Positions 1 to 5,837 of a stretch of DNA of 9,673 bases are shown piece after piece. This DNA is from Microcaldota archaeon (GTDB lineage Archaea > Micrarchaeota > Micrarchaeia > Anstonellales > Bilamarchaeaceae). The position numbers and the translations under genes were made by a program. Under the pieces are notes generated by a model. The model did not search any database and had not been told where the DNA came from. It saw only the letters and a program-made list of their open reading frames with translations. How positions within the stretch are numbered: the first letter of the stretch is position 1; the number at the start of each line of letters is the position of its first letter. The stretch is from contig DAOVFD010000033.1 of the NCBI GenBank assembly GCA_030668565.1, positions 1 through 9,673 on the forward strand. Direction: 5' to 3'.

Positions 1-102
1 CTTTCGAAAGTTATCTGCAACCCACAAAATCCGAAACACTGGACCTATTGTATAAAACGAGCACCAAAAGGGAGTGCTTGTGTTGAAGCAGTTGTTACGT
101 GG

Positions 103-113
103 TTTTTTAATTA
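103..113 (+). promoter_or_regulatory. TATA-like box for the helicase gene
   Basis: An oligo-T run followed by TTTTAATTA is centred near 109, about 27 nt before the ATG at 136. This is the spacing seen before several other genes in this window and fits a transcript starting at or next to the start codon. A second TATA-like element, TATAAAA at 51-57, would give a transcript starting near 80, and a 6-bp hairpin (59-64 with 74-79) lies just after it. Sequence pattern only; no transcription data. Confidence 0.35.
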
Positions 114-135
114 TTTCTATGTATATATGTACGTT

Positions 136-2043
136 ATGCCAGAATCAGCAGGGGAGAGAGTTAATAATCCAAATACCCAAAGAGTCGAAAGGTTACGTTC
201 AGCGGTGCAACGTTTTCAGGATAGGGCACTTGTAGAACGAAGGGCAGTAAGAGATTATCAGAATTCCGCTTTAGTAGCGGTTGGAAACTTTCTGGAAAAG
301 GCGGTTAGACAGGTTGAAGCTGGCAATAGGGCATCTGGTGCCATTGTAATGCCCGGAGGCTCTGGAAAAACAGTTGTAGCAGCCGAGATAGCCCGTGCGA
401 TAGGCTTGAAAGCCATGGTATTAGCGCCCACCATAAAAATAGCTTTCCAGGATTATCAGGAACTTATAGAACGCGCAAATCTGAAAACTTCGATATATTA
501 CAAAGGAAGAAAAGACTTGAGCGGACAGGTGATTGTAACAACCTATCAGTCTGCAGTTAACCTTATGCGTTCAGGAGAATTACCGGAAGACATTGATATT
601 GTCTTTTATGACGAAGCACACAGGTCGCTTTCACCAGAACGTTCAAAGCTTCACGAAGTGCTTGGTGATATTGAAATAGGATTGACTGCAACCCCTGCCT
701 TCAATGAGGACAAGCACATCTGGAATATCTTCGATGAAAAGATTTACAATATGCCCTTACGCGAAGCGGTGGAGATGGGTGTTCTTGCACCACTGAGAGG
801 ATTCATAATCGAGACTAATGTTGATTTGTCAGATGTAAGCATAATGTACGGACACGAGGCCCTTAATGAGGCTGAAGCAGAAAAACATCTCAATATCATA
901 GCCAGAAACAAAGCAGCAAGGGATTTCTATCTTGATGGATTCAAAGGCGTACCTGCGATTGCTTTCTGCGTAACCCAGAAACATGCTGAGGATTTTGCAA
1001 AATATCTTAGAAAGTCAGAAGTAAAGGCAGACCATATTCATGGAAAAGTGCCTGTCCCAAAAAGAGAAAAGATACTGAGAAAATTCGAAGAAGGCTCGCT
1101 CGATGTTCTCACAACAAGAGATGTGTTATTAGAAGGATGGGATTCCAATAGAGTTATTCTAGAGATGAATCTGAGGCCCACTTACTCAAGAGTTGTAAAA
1201 ATGCAGATGGTAGGTAGGGTCCTTCGTGTCTACCCTGGTAAGAAGGTAGGTATAGTTGCTGAATTCCAGGATCTCTACAAAAGAGGAGAGCAGCCGTTGC
1301 TTGTTCATCATGTATTTGAAGAACCAGTTTACAAACAGGGAGGGCTTATACTAGCGCCAAAGGAAATGAAAGATAAAGAAGAAAAGGAACTGAAAGAAGG
1401 AAAAAGAATTAGGGTCGCAGGAAAATTACAAGTCTCTTATGAAATCAAGGAAGTTTTCAAGGTAGACAGGACAGAAAGGAAAAGAGAGAAAATAGATTTT
1501 ACAAACAGGAAAATTTTACGCGAGATTCTTTTAAGCAGGGATGATATCGATTTCACTGAGTTATCATTCACTAAATTCAAGAGGGTAAAATTTTATCATC
1601 CTCTTTTCAGTGGAAATGGTGAGACCCTTTTAAGAAATTGGTTGAGAAGATGGGCACAAGGCGAGGATTATAGGCATTTCTTATGGTATGCTCTTGAAAA
1701 CAAGATAATTCAAAAAGACAAGGTATTCACCGCCGAACAGCTTGGGGGCATTACCACCGGAGATGGTGAACACACAAAAGGACCTGAAGAGCTTGTAGGA
1801 AAAACCGTTTTAGTCACCGCGGTGAAGGAGGCTCTTAAAACAATATCCAGAAGAGAAGAGAAAGCAATAAGATTATACTATGGAATTGAAGAAGAAAAAC
1901 ATTCTACAGCTGAAATCGCCAAGTTGTTTAGAGTATCTCGTAAACGGTTAAATCAAATAATCAAAAAAGGAAGAAATAAACTAAGGCACCATCCTAGAAG
2001 TCGTTATCTGGACTGGCTGGGGATCTATCACTATCGTATGTGA
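136..2043 (+). CDS. SF2 DEAD/DEAH-type helicase fused to a C-terminal sigma-70 region 4-like HTH
   Basis: This is a predicted ATP-dependent nucleic-acid helicase or translocase of superfamily 2. Counting from the ATG at 136 (635 residues), it has a Walker A loop GGSGKT (74-79), a Walker B box DEAH (159-162), motif III TATP (184-187), motif V around 326-336 (ending EGWD) and motif VI QMVGRVLR (357-364). A Lys/Glu-rich stretch (about 405-450) and an unassigned region containing FYHPLFSGNGE (486-496) follow. Residues about 566-628 read like the region 4 end of a bacterial RpoD-type sigma factor: REEKAIRLYYG, then AEIAKLFRVSR, then KLRHHPRSRYL. ATG 136 is preferred because a TATA-like element lies 27 nt upstream; ATG 127 in the same frame is the alternative, giving 638 residues. 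The frame stays open to the left edge, without any ATG, GTG or TTG. The helicase call is firm. The target, and whether the HTH binds DNA, are unknown. Confidence 0.9.
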   Translation: MPESAGERVNNPNTQRVERLRSAVQRFQDRALVERRAVRDYQNSALVAVGNFLEKAVRQVEAGNRASGAIVMPGGSGKTVVAAEIARAIGLKAMVLAPTIKIAFQDYQELIERANLKTSIYYKGRKDLSGQVIVTTYQSAVNLMRSGELPEDIDIVFYDEAHRSLSPERSKLHEVLGDIEIGLTATPAFNEDKHIWNIFDEKIYNMPLREAVEMGVLAPLRGFIIETNVDLSDVSIMYGHEALNEAEAEKHLNIIARNKAARDFYLDGFKGVPAIAFCVTQKHAEDFAKYLRKSEVKADHIHGKVPVPKREKILRKFEEGSLDVLTTRDVLLEGWDSNRVILEMNLRPTYSRVVKMQMVGRVLRVYPGKKVGIVAEFQDLYKRGEQPLLVHHVFEEPVYKQGGLILAPKEMKDKEEKELKEGKRIRVAGKLQVSYEIKEVFKVDRTERKREKIDFTNRKILREILLSRDDIDFTELSFTKFKRVKFYHPLFSGNGETLLRNWLRRWAQGEDYRHFLWYALENKIIQKDKVFTAEQLGGITTGDGEHTKGPEELVGKTVLVTAVKEALKTISRREEKAIRLYYGIEEEKHSTAEIAKLFRVSRKRLNQIIKKGRNKLRHHPRSRYLDWLGIYHYRM

Positions 2044-2070
2044 AACCCGGAAAGGGTGCAGCTGCAGCAT

Positions 2071-2238
2071 ATGTGGGGTATATCATTACAACAATACAAA
2101 GAAGCACCAAGGCGCAGACGCCGTGTTGACATAGTAAAAATTTTAAAGAAAAAGAAAATCGCGGATGCCAGACCTTTAGGGTCTCTTCAACTACTTCCCC
2201 AAACAGGTAATTGGGAAGAGTGGATTTTCACCACTTAG
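2071..2238 (+). CDS. Possible small basic protein, function unknown
   Basis: This is a 55-residue frame starting 27 nt after the helicase stop; a GTG at 2056 would add five residues. The N-terminal half is strongly basic (five consecutive Arg, then four consecutive Lys), and the C-terminal half is hydrophobic and aromatic, ending NWEEWIFTT. No known family is recognised. It could be a co-transcribed helicase partner, since its spacing from the helicase is short. It could also be a chance frame over structured RNA, because its second half overlaps several well-formed hairpins. No convincing ribosome binding site is seen. Confidence 0.3.
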   Translation: MWGISLQQYKEAPRRRRRVDIVKILKKKKIADARPLGSLQLLPQTGNWEEWIFTT

Positions 2239-2262
2239 TGCTTAGCCATGCAAGGCACGCCA
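2165..2262. other. Run of short hairpins between the helicase gene and tRNA-Arg
   Basis: Consecutive inverted repeats occur here: AGACC/GGTCT with a 5-nt loop, then CTTCCC/GGGAAG (extendable by AA/TT past one bulged C), then AGTGG/CCACT with a 7-nt loop, then GTGC/GCAC. A further GGCG/CGCC hairpin lies near 2119. They could form on RNA from either strand, as an ncRNA, a 3' end structure of the helicase transcript, or the trailer of the tRNA transcript. No box C/D motifs, no tRNA cloverleaf and no oligo-T terminator were found. The rest of 2239-2288 shows nothing recognisable. Confidence 0.3.
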
Positions 2263-2302
2263 CGAAACAGTAGACCTTAATGATAAATCGGGCCCGAGGG
2301 GA

Positions 2303-2341
2303 TTGTCAGCTTGCTGGCAAGTTTGGTCGCCAGACCAAGCA
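2303..2341 (-). other. tRNA-Arg intron 2, inside the T-loop at 59/60 (39 nt)
   Basis: The T stem GGGGG/CCCCU is followed by UUCA, which faces UGAC as the central helix: three Watson-Crick pairs plus one U-C mismatch next to the T stem. Both bulges are AAU. The outer helix is GCUUG/CAAGC, extended by CUGGC/GCCAG past a 2-nt GU bulge. Cutting after the second nucleotide of each bulge gives the standard 7-nt T-loop UUCAAAU. The competing reading, a tRNA without this intron, puts a G at position 61 where a C must pair with G53, so it fails. Confidence 0.85.
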
Positions 2342-2362
2342 TTTGAACCCCCAGCTCAGAGT

Positions 2363-2387
2363 CACTCCTGCAATCGGGAGAATGCAT
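2363..2387 (-). other. tRNA-Arg intron 1, canonical position 37/38 (25 nt)
   Basis: On the tRNA strand this forms a complete archaeal bulge-helix-bulge. The anticodon stem CAGGG/CUCUG stacks on a 4-bp central helix CUUC/GGAG (one G-U pair). The 5' bulge is GGA and the 3' bulge is UGA, and the outer helix is UGCA/UGCA. Cutting after the second nucleotide of each 3-nt bulge leaves G37 joined to A38, as the tRNA splicing endonuclease is known to do. Confidence 0.88.
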
Positions 2388-2442
2388 CCGAAGCCCTGCC
2401 GGTTATCCAGGTTACCACACGGGCCCTTAACGTATATTAGAG

Positions 2443-3084
2443 TTAAATAAGCATTTTAACTTTACACTTTTTCCTTCTTGCTTCCCTACCAAGCCGCATT
2501 AAAGCAGTTTCAAAGTTTACAAAGTCGTATCCACGTACTTTATTCTCCTTCCAGAATTCCTTTGCATCCTTTATCTTCAACTGTTTTGCAGCTATTCTTG
2601 CAAGATGTCCAAGCTTAGGGTCTGCCTTTTTCCAGATTCCCCGCAAATCCCTTAGGAAAATATTTACTGTTGTGGGGCCTATGCCTTTGAATTCCTGAAG
2701 CCTTTCCTCTAAATCTTTGTTGTCTTTCGCAGTCTTATGAATATTGCTTATCTTCCCTTTGTACTTTCTTTCCAGGAGTTTCACACACACAATAAGGTTG
2801 CTGGCCGTACTTTCATCATATCGGACATAACCACCGTCATCAAGAACATGAACAAGTCTATTCCAACTGGCTTTTCTCATGCTTTTGAAATTCAGAAGGT
2901 TGTTTTTTTCAAACGCTTTATAGGTGTTGACTGCTATTGTTTCATTTATCCTTGCACCAAAAAGAATGCTTGCTATAAACCATTTGAATATCTCGTTATC
3001 CTTCCCGCCTTTTAGCTTTATTCCAAGAAGTTCAGAATATTTTTTACCATATTTGCGAAGAACCTTCCTAAGGTCGAACCTCAC
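2443..3084 (-). CDS. HhH-GPD superfamily DNA glycosylase-like protein (endonuclease III fold)
   Basis: This 213-residue protein resembles the helix-hairpin-helix base-excision glycosylases that remove damaged bases. Residues 31-61 (FIASILFGARI, then a long helix) match the usual N-terminal helices. Residues 131-146 (EFKGIGPTTVNIFLRD) form the helix-hairpin-helix. D155, in ADP, sits where the conserved catalytic Asp of the superfamily is expected. The hairpin has GPTT where endonuclease III carries the catalytic Lys, so a lyase activity like that enzyme's is doubtful. The basic C-terminus has only one Cys, so there is no 4Fe-4S cluster loop. The start is a GTG at 3084 that shares the bases GTGA with the map stop, implying translational coupling. 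The stop lies just before tRNA-Arg. Substrate unknown. A divergent glycosylase or a structural HhH protein are both possible. Confidence 0.75.
   Translation of the reverse strand: MRFDLRKVLRKYGKKYSELLGIKLKGGKDNEIFKWFIASILFGARINETIAVNTYKAFEKNNLLNFKSMRKASWNRLVHVLDDGGYVRYDESTASNLIVCVKLLERKYKGKISNIHKTAKDNKDLEERLQEFKGIGPTTVNIFLRDLRGIWKKADPKLGHLARIAAKQLKIKDAKEFWKENKVRGYDFVNFETALMRLGREARRKKCKVKMLI
2452..2459 (-). promoter_or_regulatory. TATA-like box for tRNA-Arg
   Basis: TTAAAATG on the minus strand is centred about 29 nt before the mature tRNA 5' end, which would give a leader of a few nucleotides for RNase P to remove. It lies within the last codons of the glycosylase-like gene. Read-through from map and its downstream gene is an alternative source of the transcript. 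A second AT-rich stretch, TTATTTAA (2450-2443), lies too close to the tRNA. Confidence 0.35.
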
Positions 3085-3983
3085 CTGGTAAGCACCTCAT
3101 TCCCCTCCTCAGTTATAAGTATTGTGTGCTCTGTCTGGGAAACAAGCCCTTTTTCCGCTTCCCTGAGAACGGGATATCCCTTGATGAAATGGCTTTCAAG
3201 AAGCTCTTTCAAGGCAGCACTCACAAGCAGTCTTGAGGGGAATTTCTTGCGTATCCACCTCTCTGCAAAAGGAAGGCCACCGTATTCCGTTATTACATAT
3301 TCTATTATTTTCCTTGACTGTCTCATCCGAACGGCTGCAGGAGAATAGAGACTGAATATCCCGACCTGTTCCTGGTCCTCGACATAACCGGCACCCGTTG
3401 TAGCAAAGGGTTCCACTGCAAAAATCTCCCCTGCTTTTAGCTCATAAGGGTCATTGCTCTTCACATTTGGTATCTCAACACCCGCATGTAGTAATCCTGT
3501 TTTAATCTTGTGCCCTGTAAGGTTGCTTATGGGCTTAAATCCGTAGCTGTTTATCGTTTCCTCGATTATTTCCCCGATTTCGCCTATTTTTGCTCCTGGC
3601 TTGATGGCAGCAACCGCATTTTCAAGTGCCTTTTCCGAAGCTTCCACAAGTTTTCCGTTTTCTCCGTCCAAATCAATGGTATATGCAGTATCCGCTATCG
3701 CACCGTTGAGTTCCAAGCCTATATCTATCTTCACAACACCCTTTCCACCAAGCAATATTTCAGAATCGATTTCAGGGGTGTAATGCGCAGCGATATCATT
3801 GATTGAAATATTTACCGGAAAGGCGGGTTTGCATCCTTCCTCGGTTATCATTCCCTCTATTGTTTCGGCTATGTCCAGCAGGGGCTCGCCAACCATTATC
3901 AGTCGCTTGCTATCCTCTCTTATCTTTGACCCTATCTTCCCGACTTTCCTGAATTCGTCTAGATCATCTTCCTGTTCTTCCAT
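3081..3983 (-). CDS. map: Methionine aminopeptidase, type II (archaeal)
   Basis: This cytosolic metalloprotease removes the initiator methionine from nascent proteins. The 300-residue length is normal for archaeal MetAP2. All the expected catalytic and metal positions are visible: H67 (AHYTP), metal ligands D87 (KIDIG) and D98 (IADTA), H158 (TGHKI), E191 (VEPF) and E285 (TEHT), plus substrate-side H166 (LLHAG). A helical insert of about 60 residues (roughly 213-275) between the last two acidic ligands is the type II signature. The ATG at 3983 lies 32 nt after the infB stop, and a TATA-like box 26 nt upstream suggests its own, possibly leaderless, transcript. It overlaps the downstream glycosylase-like gene by 4 nt. 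The pairing with infB puts two steps acting at the start of proteins together; whether infB and map are co-transcribed is not shown. Confidence 0.96.
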   Translation of the reverse strand: MEEQEDDLDEFRKVGKIGSKIREDSKRLIMVGEPLLDIAETIEGMITEEGCKPAFPVNISINDIAAHYTPEIDSEILLGGKGVVKIDIGLELNGAIADTAYTIDLDGENGKLVEASEKALENAVAAIKPGAKIGEIGEIIEETINSYGFKPISNLTGHKIKTGLLHAGVEIPNVKSNDPYELKAGEIFAVEPFATTGAGYVEDQEQVGIFSLYSPAAVRMRQSRKIIEYVITEYGGLPFAERWIRKKFPSRLLVSAALKELLESHFIKGYPVLREAEKGLVSQTEHTILITEEGNEVLTR

Positions 3984-4004
3984 AGAATTATTCTGGCTGC
4001 TATC

Positions 4005-4013
4005 GTTTAAAAA
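4005..4013 (-). promoter_or_regulatory. TATA-like box for map
   Basis: TTTTTAAAC on the minus strand is centred at 4009, 26 nt before the map ATG at 3983. At usual archaeal TATA-to-start spacing, transcription would begin at or next to the start codon. The box sits in the short gap before the infB stop. Confidence 0.45.
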
Positions 4014-4015
4014 TG

Positions 4016-5764
4016 CTATCCGAAAGGAGAACCGACAACTATCTTCTTTATTTCATCAAAAACAGGTCTTTCATCATCAGTAAATACTCCTGGCCGACCC
4101 TCAAATTTTTCAATATCTCCCTTTGAAATGTAAGTATAAAGAATATCACCTTCACACGCATCCTTTCCGTAATAAATTCCACTGCATGAAATCGCAACCT
4201 GCTTGCCGGCAACTGCTTCATCAAGCTTCTCCTTCTCGTGCTGTATCTCCCTTATCTCGCCTATGACCTCCCCGTTCCTGTTCATCAGTTTGCATCCTTT
4301 CCTTATCTTTCCACCCAGAACTTCAATACCGAATATTGCCGGTTTTGAGACCCTGAAACAGCATCCTGAAAGCAGCTTGATTTTACCTGGCCATGCCAGT
4401 TTTTTCGCAGCTTCTTGTTTCTCTTTTTCCTTTGTATCCTTCACCCAGTCCTGGTAGTTCTCAAGCACCTTGTAGATTATGTCACTTGCTATAATCGGTA
4501 TTCCCTTGTTATCTGCAGCATCTCCTGCATCCTTTGTTATCTCTACATTAAATCCGAGAATGGCGCCGAGATATCTGTTTTCACCCGCAACCGCTTCAGC
4601 CGTAACGACATCCTTCTTGGTTATCTTTCCTGCACTTGCTTCCTTTACCTTTACACCCGACTCCTCAAGCAGCCGGACCAGGGCTTCAACAGAACCCAAA
4701 CTGTCCGCCCGTAAAATAACCCCTACCTCTTCTTTTTTGAATACAATATCCTTGAACGTTTTTTCAATTTCTTTTTTATCCTTTTCAAAATCAGTAACAA
4801 CATCAAGAGGCGAACCGGGTAACGCTCCTTCCAAATCCGGTGCAGATATTTTGACCCCGGCAGCAGCAACTACTTTTTCAACATTATTATATCTCTCCTT
4901 TCCACCCATAACATTAGGCTCAAGCAATGCGCGTACCTTTGTTCTTTTTACCCCGTTTACAGTAAGGAAAAACACTTCATCATTTTTCTTGAGTACTCCG
5001 TCATAGAGGATTACATCCACTGTTACCCCCATTCCCTTTTCCTCCTTGACCTCCATTATGCTTCCCCTCCCCCTGCCGTTCTCTTCTATGGTAAGATTTT
5101 TTCCTAGGAATTTCTGACTAAGTCCTGCAATTAACATCAACAACTCGCTCAACCCCTCTTTTGTCTTTGCGCTTACCGGAACTATTGCAATCTGTTTGCT
5201 GAAATCGCTTACCTTGTCGAACCTCTCACTGTCAAATCCGTGTTCTGATATTCTTCCCATCATCTCGTATATTTTCGCGTCAAATCTCTCTTTCATGAAT
5301 TCGGGCTGCTTGGAATATGAATCAAGAAAAGAAGTTGTTGGCTGAGTTTTCCAGCCGTTCATAACATCTATCTTGTTTGCCGCTATTATGAAAGGGGTTT
5401 TATATTGCTTGAGTATCTTTATGCTCTCTACAGTCTGGGGCTGGAAACCCTGGTTTATATCAACAACAAGAACTGCAATATCCGCTATGCTTCCTCCCCT
5501 GTCCCTCAGGTTCGTGAAGGCTTCATGCCCAGGGGTATCGATAAACAGCAGCCCGGGGATTTTCAGTTCAAATTTCATCCTTCCCTTAAGCGCCCCAGAT
5601 ATCCGGTCGATATCTCCTTTCCTGATATAGCTCGCACCTATCATCTGCGTTATCTTTCCCGCTTCCTTTGTTGCTACAGCGGTTCCTCTGACGGCGTCAA
5701 GAATACTGGTCTTTCCATGATCAACATGCCCGAGTGTCACAACTATGGGCGAGCGAATGTACAT
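4016..5764 (-). CDS. infB: Translation initiation factor aIF5B (IF2-like GTPase)
   Basis: This ribosome-dependent GTPase promotes subunit joining in translation initiation. The 582 residues match the usual archaeal aIF5B length, without the long N-terminal extensions of bacterial and eukaryotic homologues. G motifs are intact: GHVDHGKT (12-19), DTPGH (76-80), NKID (130-133) and SAK (198-200). A beta-barrel domain II follows (about 230-335), then domain III (about 345-450) and C-terminal domain IV (about 460-582). There is no intein, although infB is a known intein site in some archaea. The ATG at 5764 is chosen because the GTPase core begins a few residues later and a TATA-like box sits 25 nt upstream. 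A GAGG about 9 nt upstream could serve as a ribosome binding site if a leader exists. It diverges from srp54 and is followed by map. Confidence 0.97.
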   Translation of the reverse strand: MYIRSPIVVTLGHVDHGKTSILDAVRGTAVATKEAGKITQMIGASYIRKGDIDRISGALKGRMKFELKIPGLLFIDTPGHEAFTNLRDRGGSIADIAVLVVDINQGFQPQTVESIKILKQYKTPFIIAANKIDVMNGWKTQPTTSFLDSYSKQPEFMKERFDAKIYEMMGRISEHGFDSERFDKVSDFSKQIAIVPVSAKTKEGLSELLMLIAGLSQKFLGKNLTIEENGRGRGSIMEVKEEKGMGVTVDVILYDGVLKKNDEVFFLTVNGVKRTKVRALLEPNVMGGKERYNNVEKVVAAAGVKISAPDLEGALPGSPLDVVTDFEKDKKEIEKTFKDIVFKKEEVGVILRADSLGSVEALVRLLEESGVKVKEASAGKITKKDVVTAEAVAGENRYLGAILGFNVEITKDAGDAADNKGIPIIASDIIYKVLENYQDWVKDTKEKEKQEAAKKLAWPGKIKLLSGCCFRVSKPAIFGIEVLGGKIRKGCKLMNRNGEVIGEIREIQHEKEKLDEAVAGKQVAISCSGIYYGKDACEGDILYTYISKGDIEKFEGRPGVFTDDERPVFDEIKKIVVGSPFG

Positions 5765-5784
5765 AAGAACCGCCTCAAGACCTG

Positions 5785-5793
5785 TTAATTATA
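5785..5793 (-). promoter_or_regulatory. TATA-like box for infB
   Basis: TATAATTAA on the minus strand is centred at 5789, 25 nt before the infB ATG, so the mRNA may be leaderless. The element is nearly symmetrical and could in principle also work toward srp54, but its distance suits infB better. Confidence 0.45.
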
Positions 5794-5805
5794 CGACCAT
5801 CTCTC

Positions 5806-5812
5806 TTAAAAA
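5806..5812 (+). promoter_or_regulatory. TATA-like box for srp54
   Basis: TTAAAAA is centred at 5809, about 29 nt before the ATG at 5838. This predicts a transcript with almost no leader. It also argues for the 5838 start over the earlier in-frame ATG codons at 5745 and 5757, which lie upstream of this box. Confidence 0.45.
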
Positions 5813-5837
5813 CGCTATCTCACAGAGTTTTTATGTA

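Larger units (their letters stand above)
2289..2426 (-). tRNA. tRNA-Arg(UCG) with two introns (37/38 and 59/60)
   Basis: Read on the minus strand, this folds to a 74-nt mature tRNA once two introns are removed. The acceptor stem is GGGCCCG (2426-2420) with CGGGCCC (2296-2290), discriminator G at 2289. The D arm is UGGU/ACCG with loop AACCUGGAUA. The anticodon stem is CAGGG/CUCUG with loop CUUCGG plus A, giving anticodon UCG (2391-2389). The variable loop is AGCU, and the T stem is GGGGG/CCCCU with T-loop UUCAAAU. Expected tertiary features are present: U8, A14, an A15-U48 pair and G18G19. A20 and C35 are arginine identity elements in well-studied tRNAs. No CCA is encoded. It lies 16 nt after the glycosylase-like gene on the same strand. 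The predicted tRNA would read CGA, and possibly other CGN codons. Without removing both introns neither the anticodon arm nor the T arm closes. Confidence 0.92.

Noticed and set aside
1..126. Helicase frame open to the left edge, possibly a longer protein
   Set aside because: There is no in-frame ATG, GTG or TTG between 1 and 127, the translated stretch resembles no helicase N terminus, and TATA-like boxes lie in it. An upstream start beyond the edge cannot be fully excluded.
2289..2426. A type II tRNA (long variable arm) or tRNA-Pro(CGG) reading of the same sequence
   Set aside because: Neither gives a closed anticodon stem together with a proper T-loop; the two-intron Arg(UCG) fold satisfies every arm and the A15-U48 pair.
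4016..5764. Possible intein in infB
   Set aside because: The G motifs are contiguous and the total length is that of an uninterrupted archaeal aIF5B.
3124..5788. Many open frames on the plus strand opposite map and infB
   Set aside because: They are shadows of strongly conserved minus-strand genes with complete active-site motifs, and they have no promoters or recognisable domains.
5745..5837. N-terminal extension of SRP54 by 31 residues from an earlier in-frame ATG
   Set aside because: It overlaps the infB start and both promoter-like boxes, and MLGKKLREAL at 5838 is the usual SRP54 N terminus.
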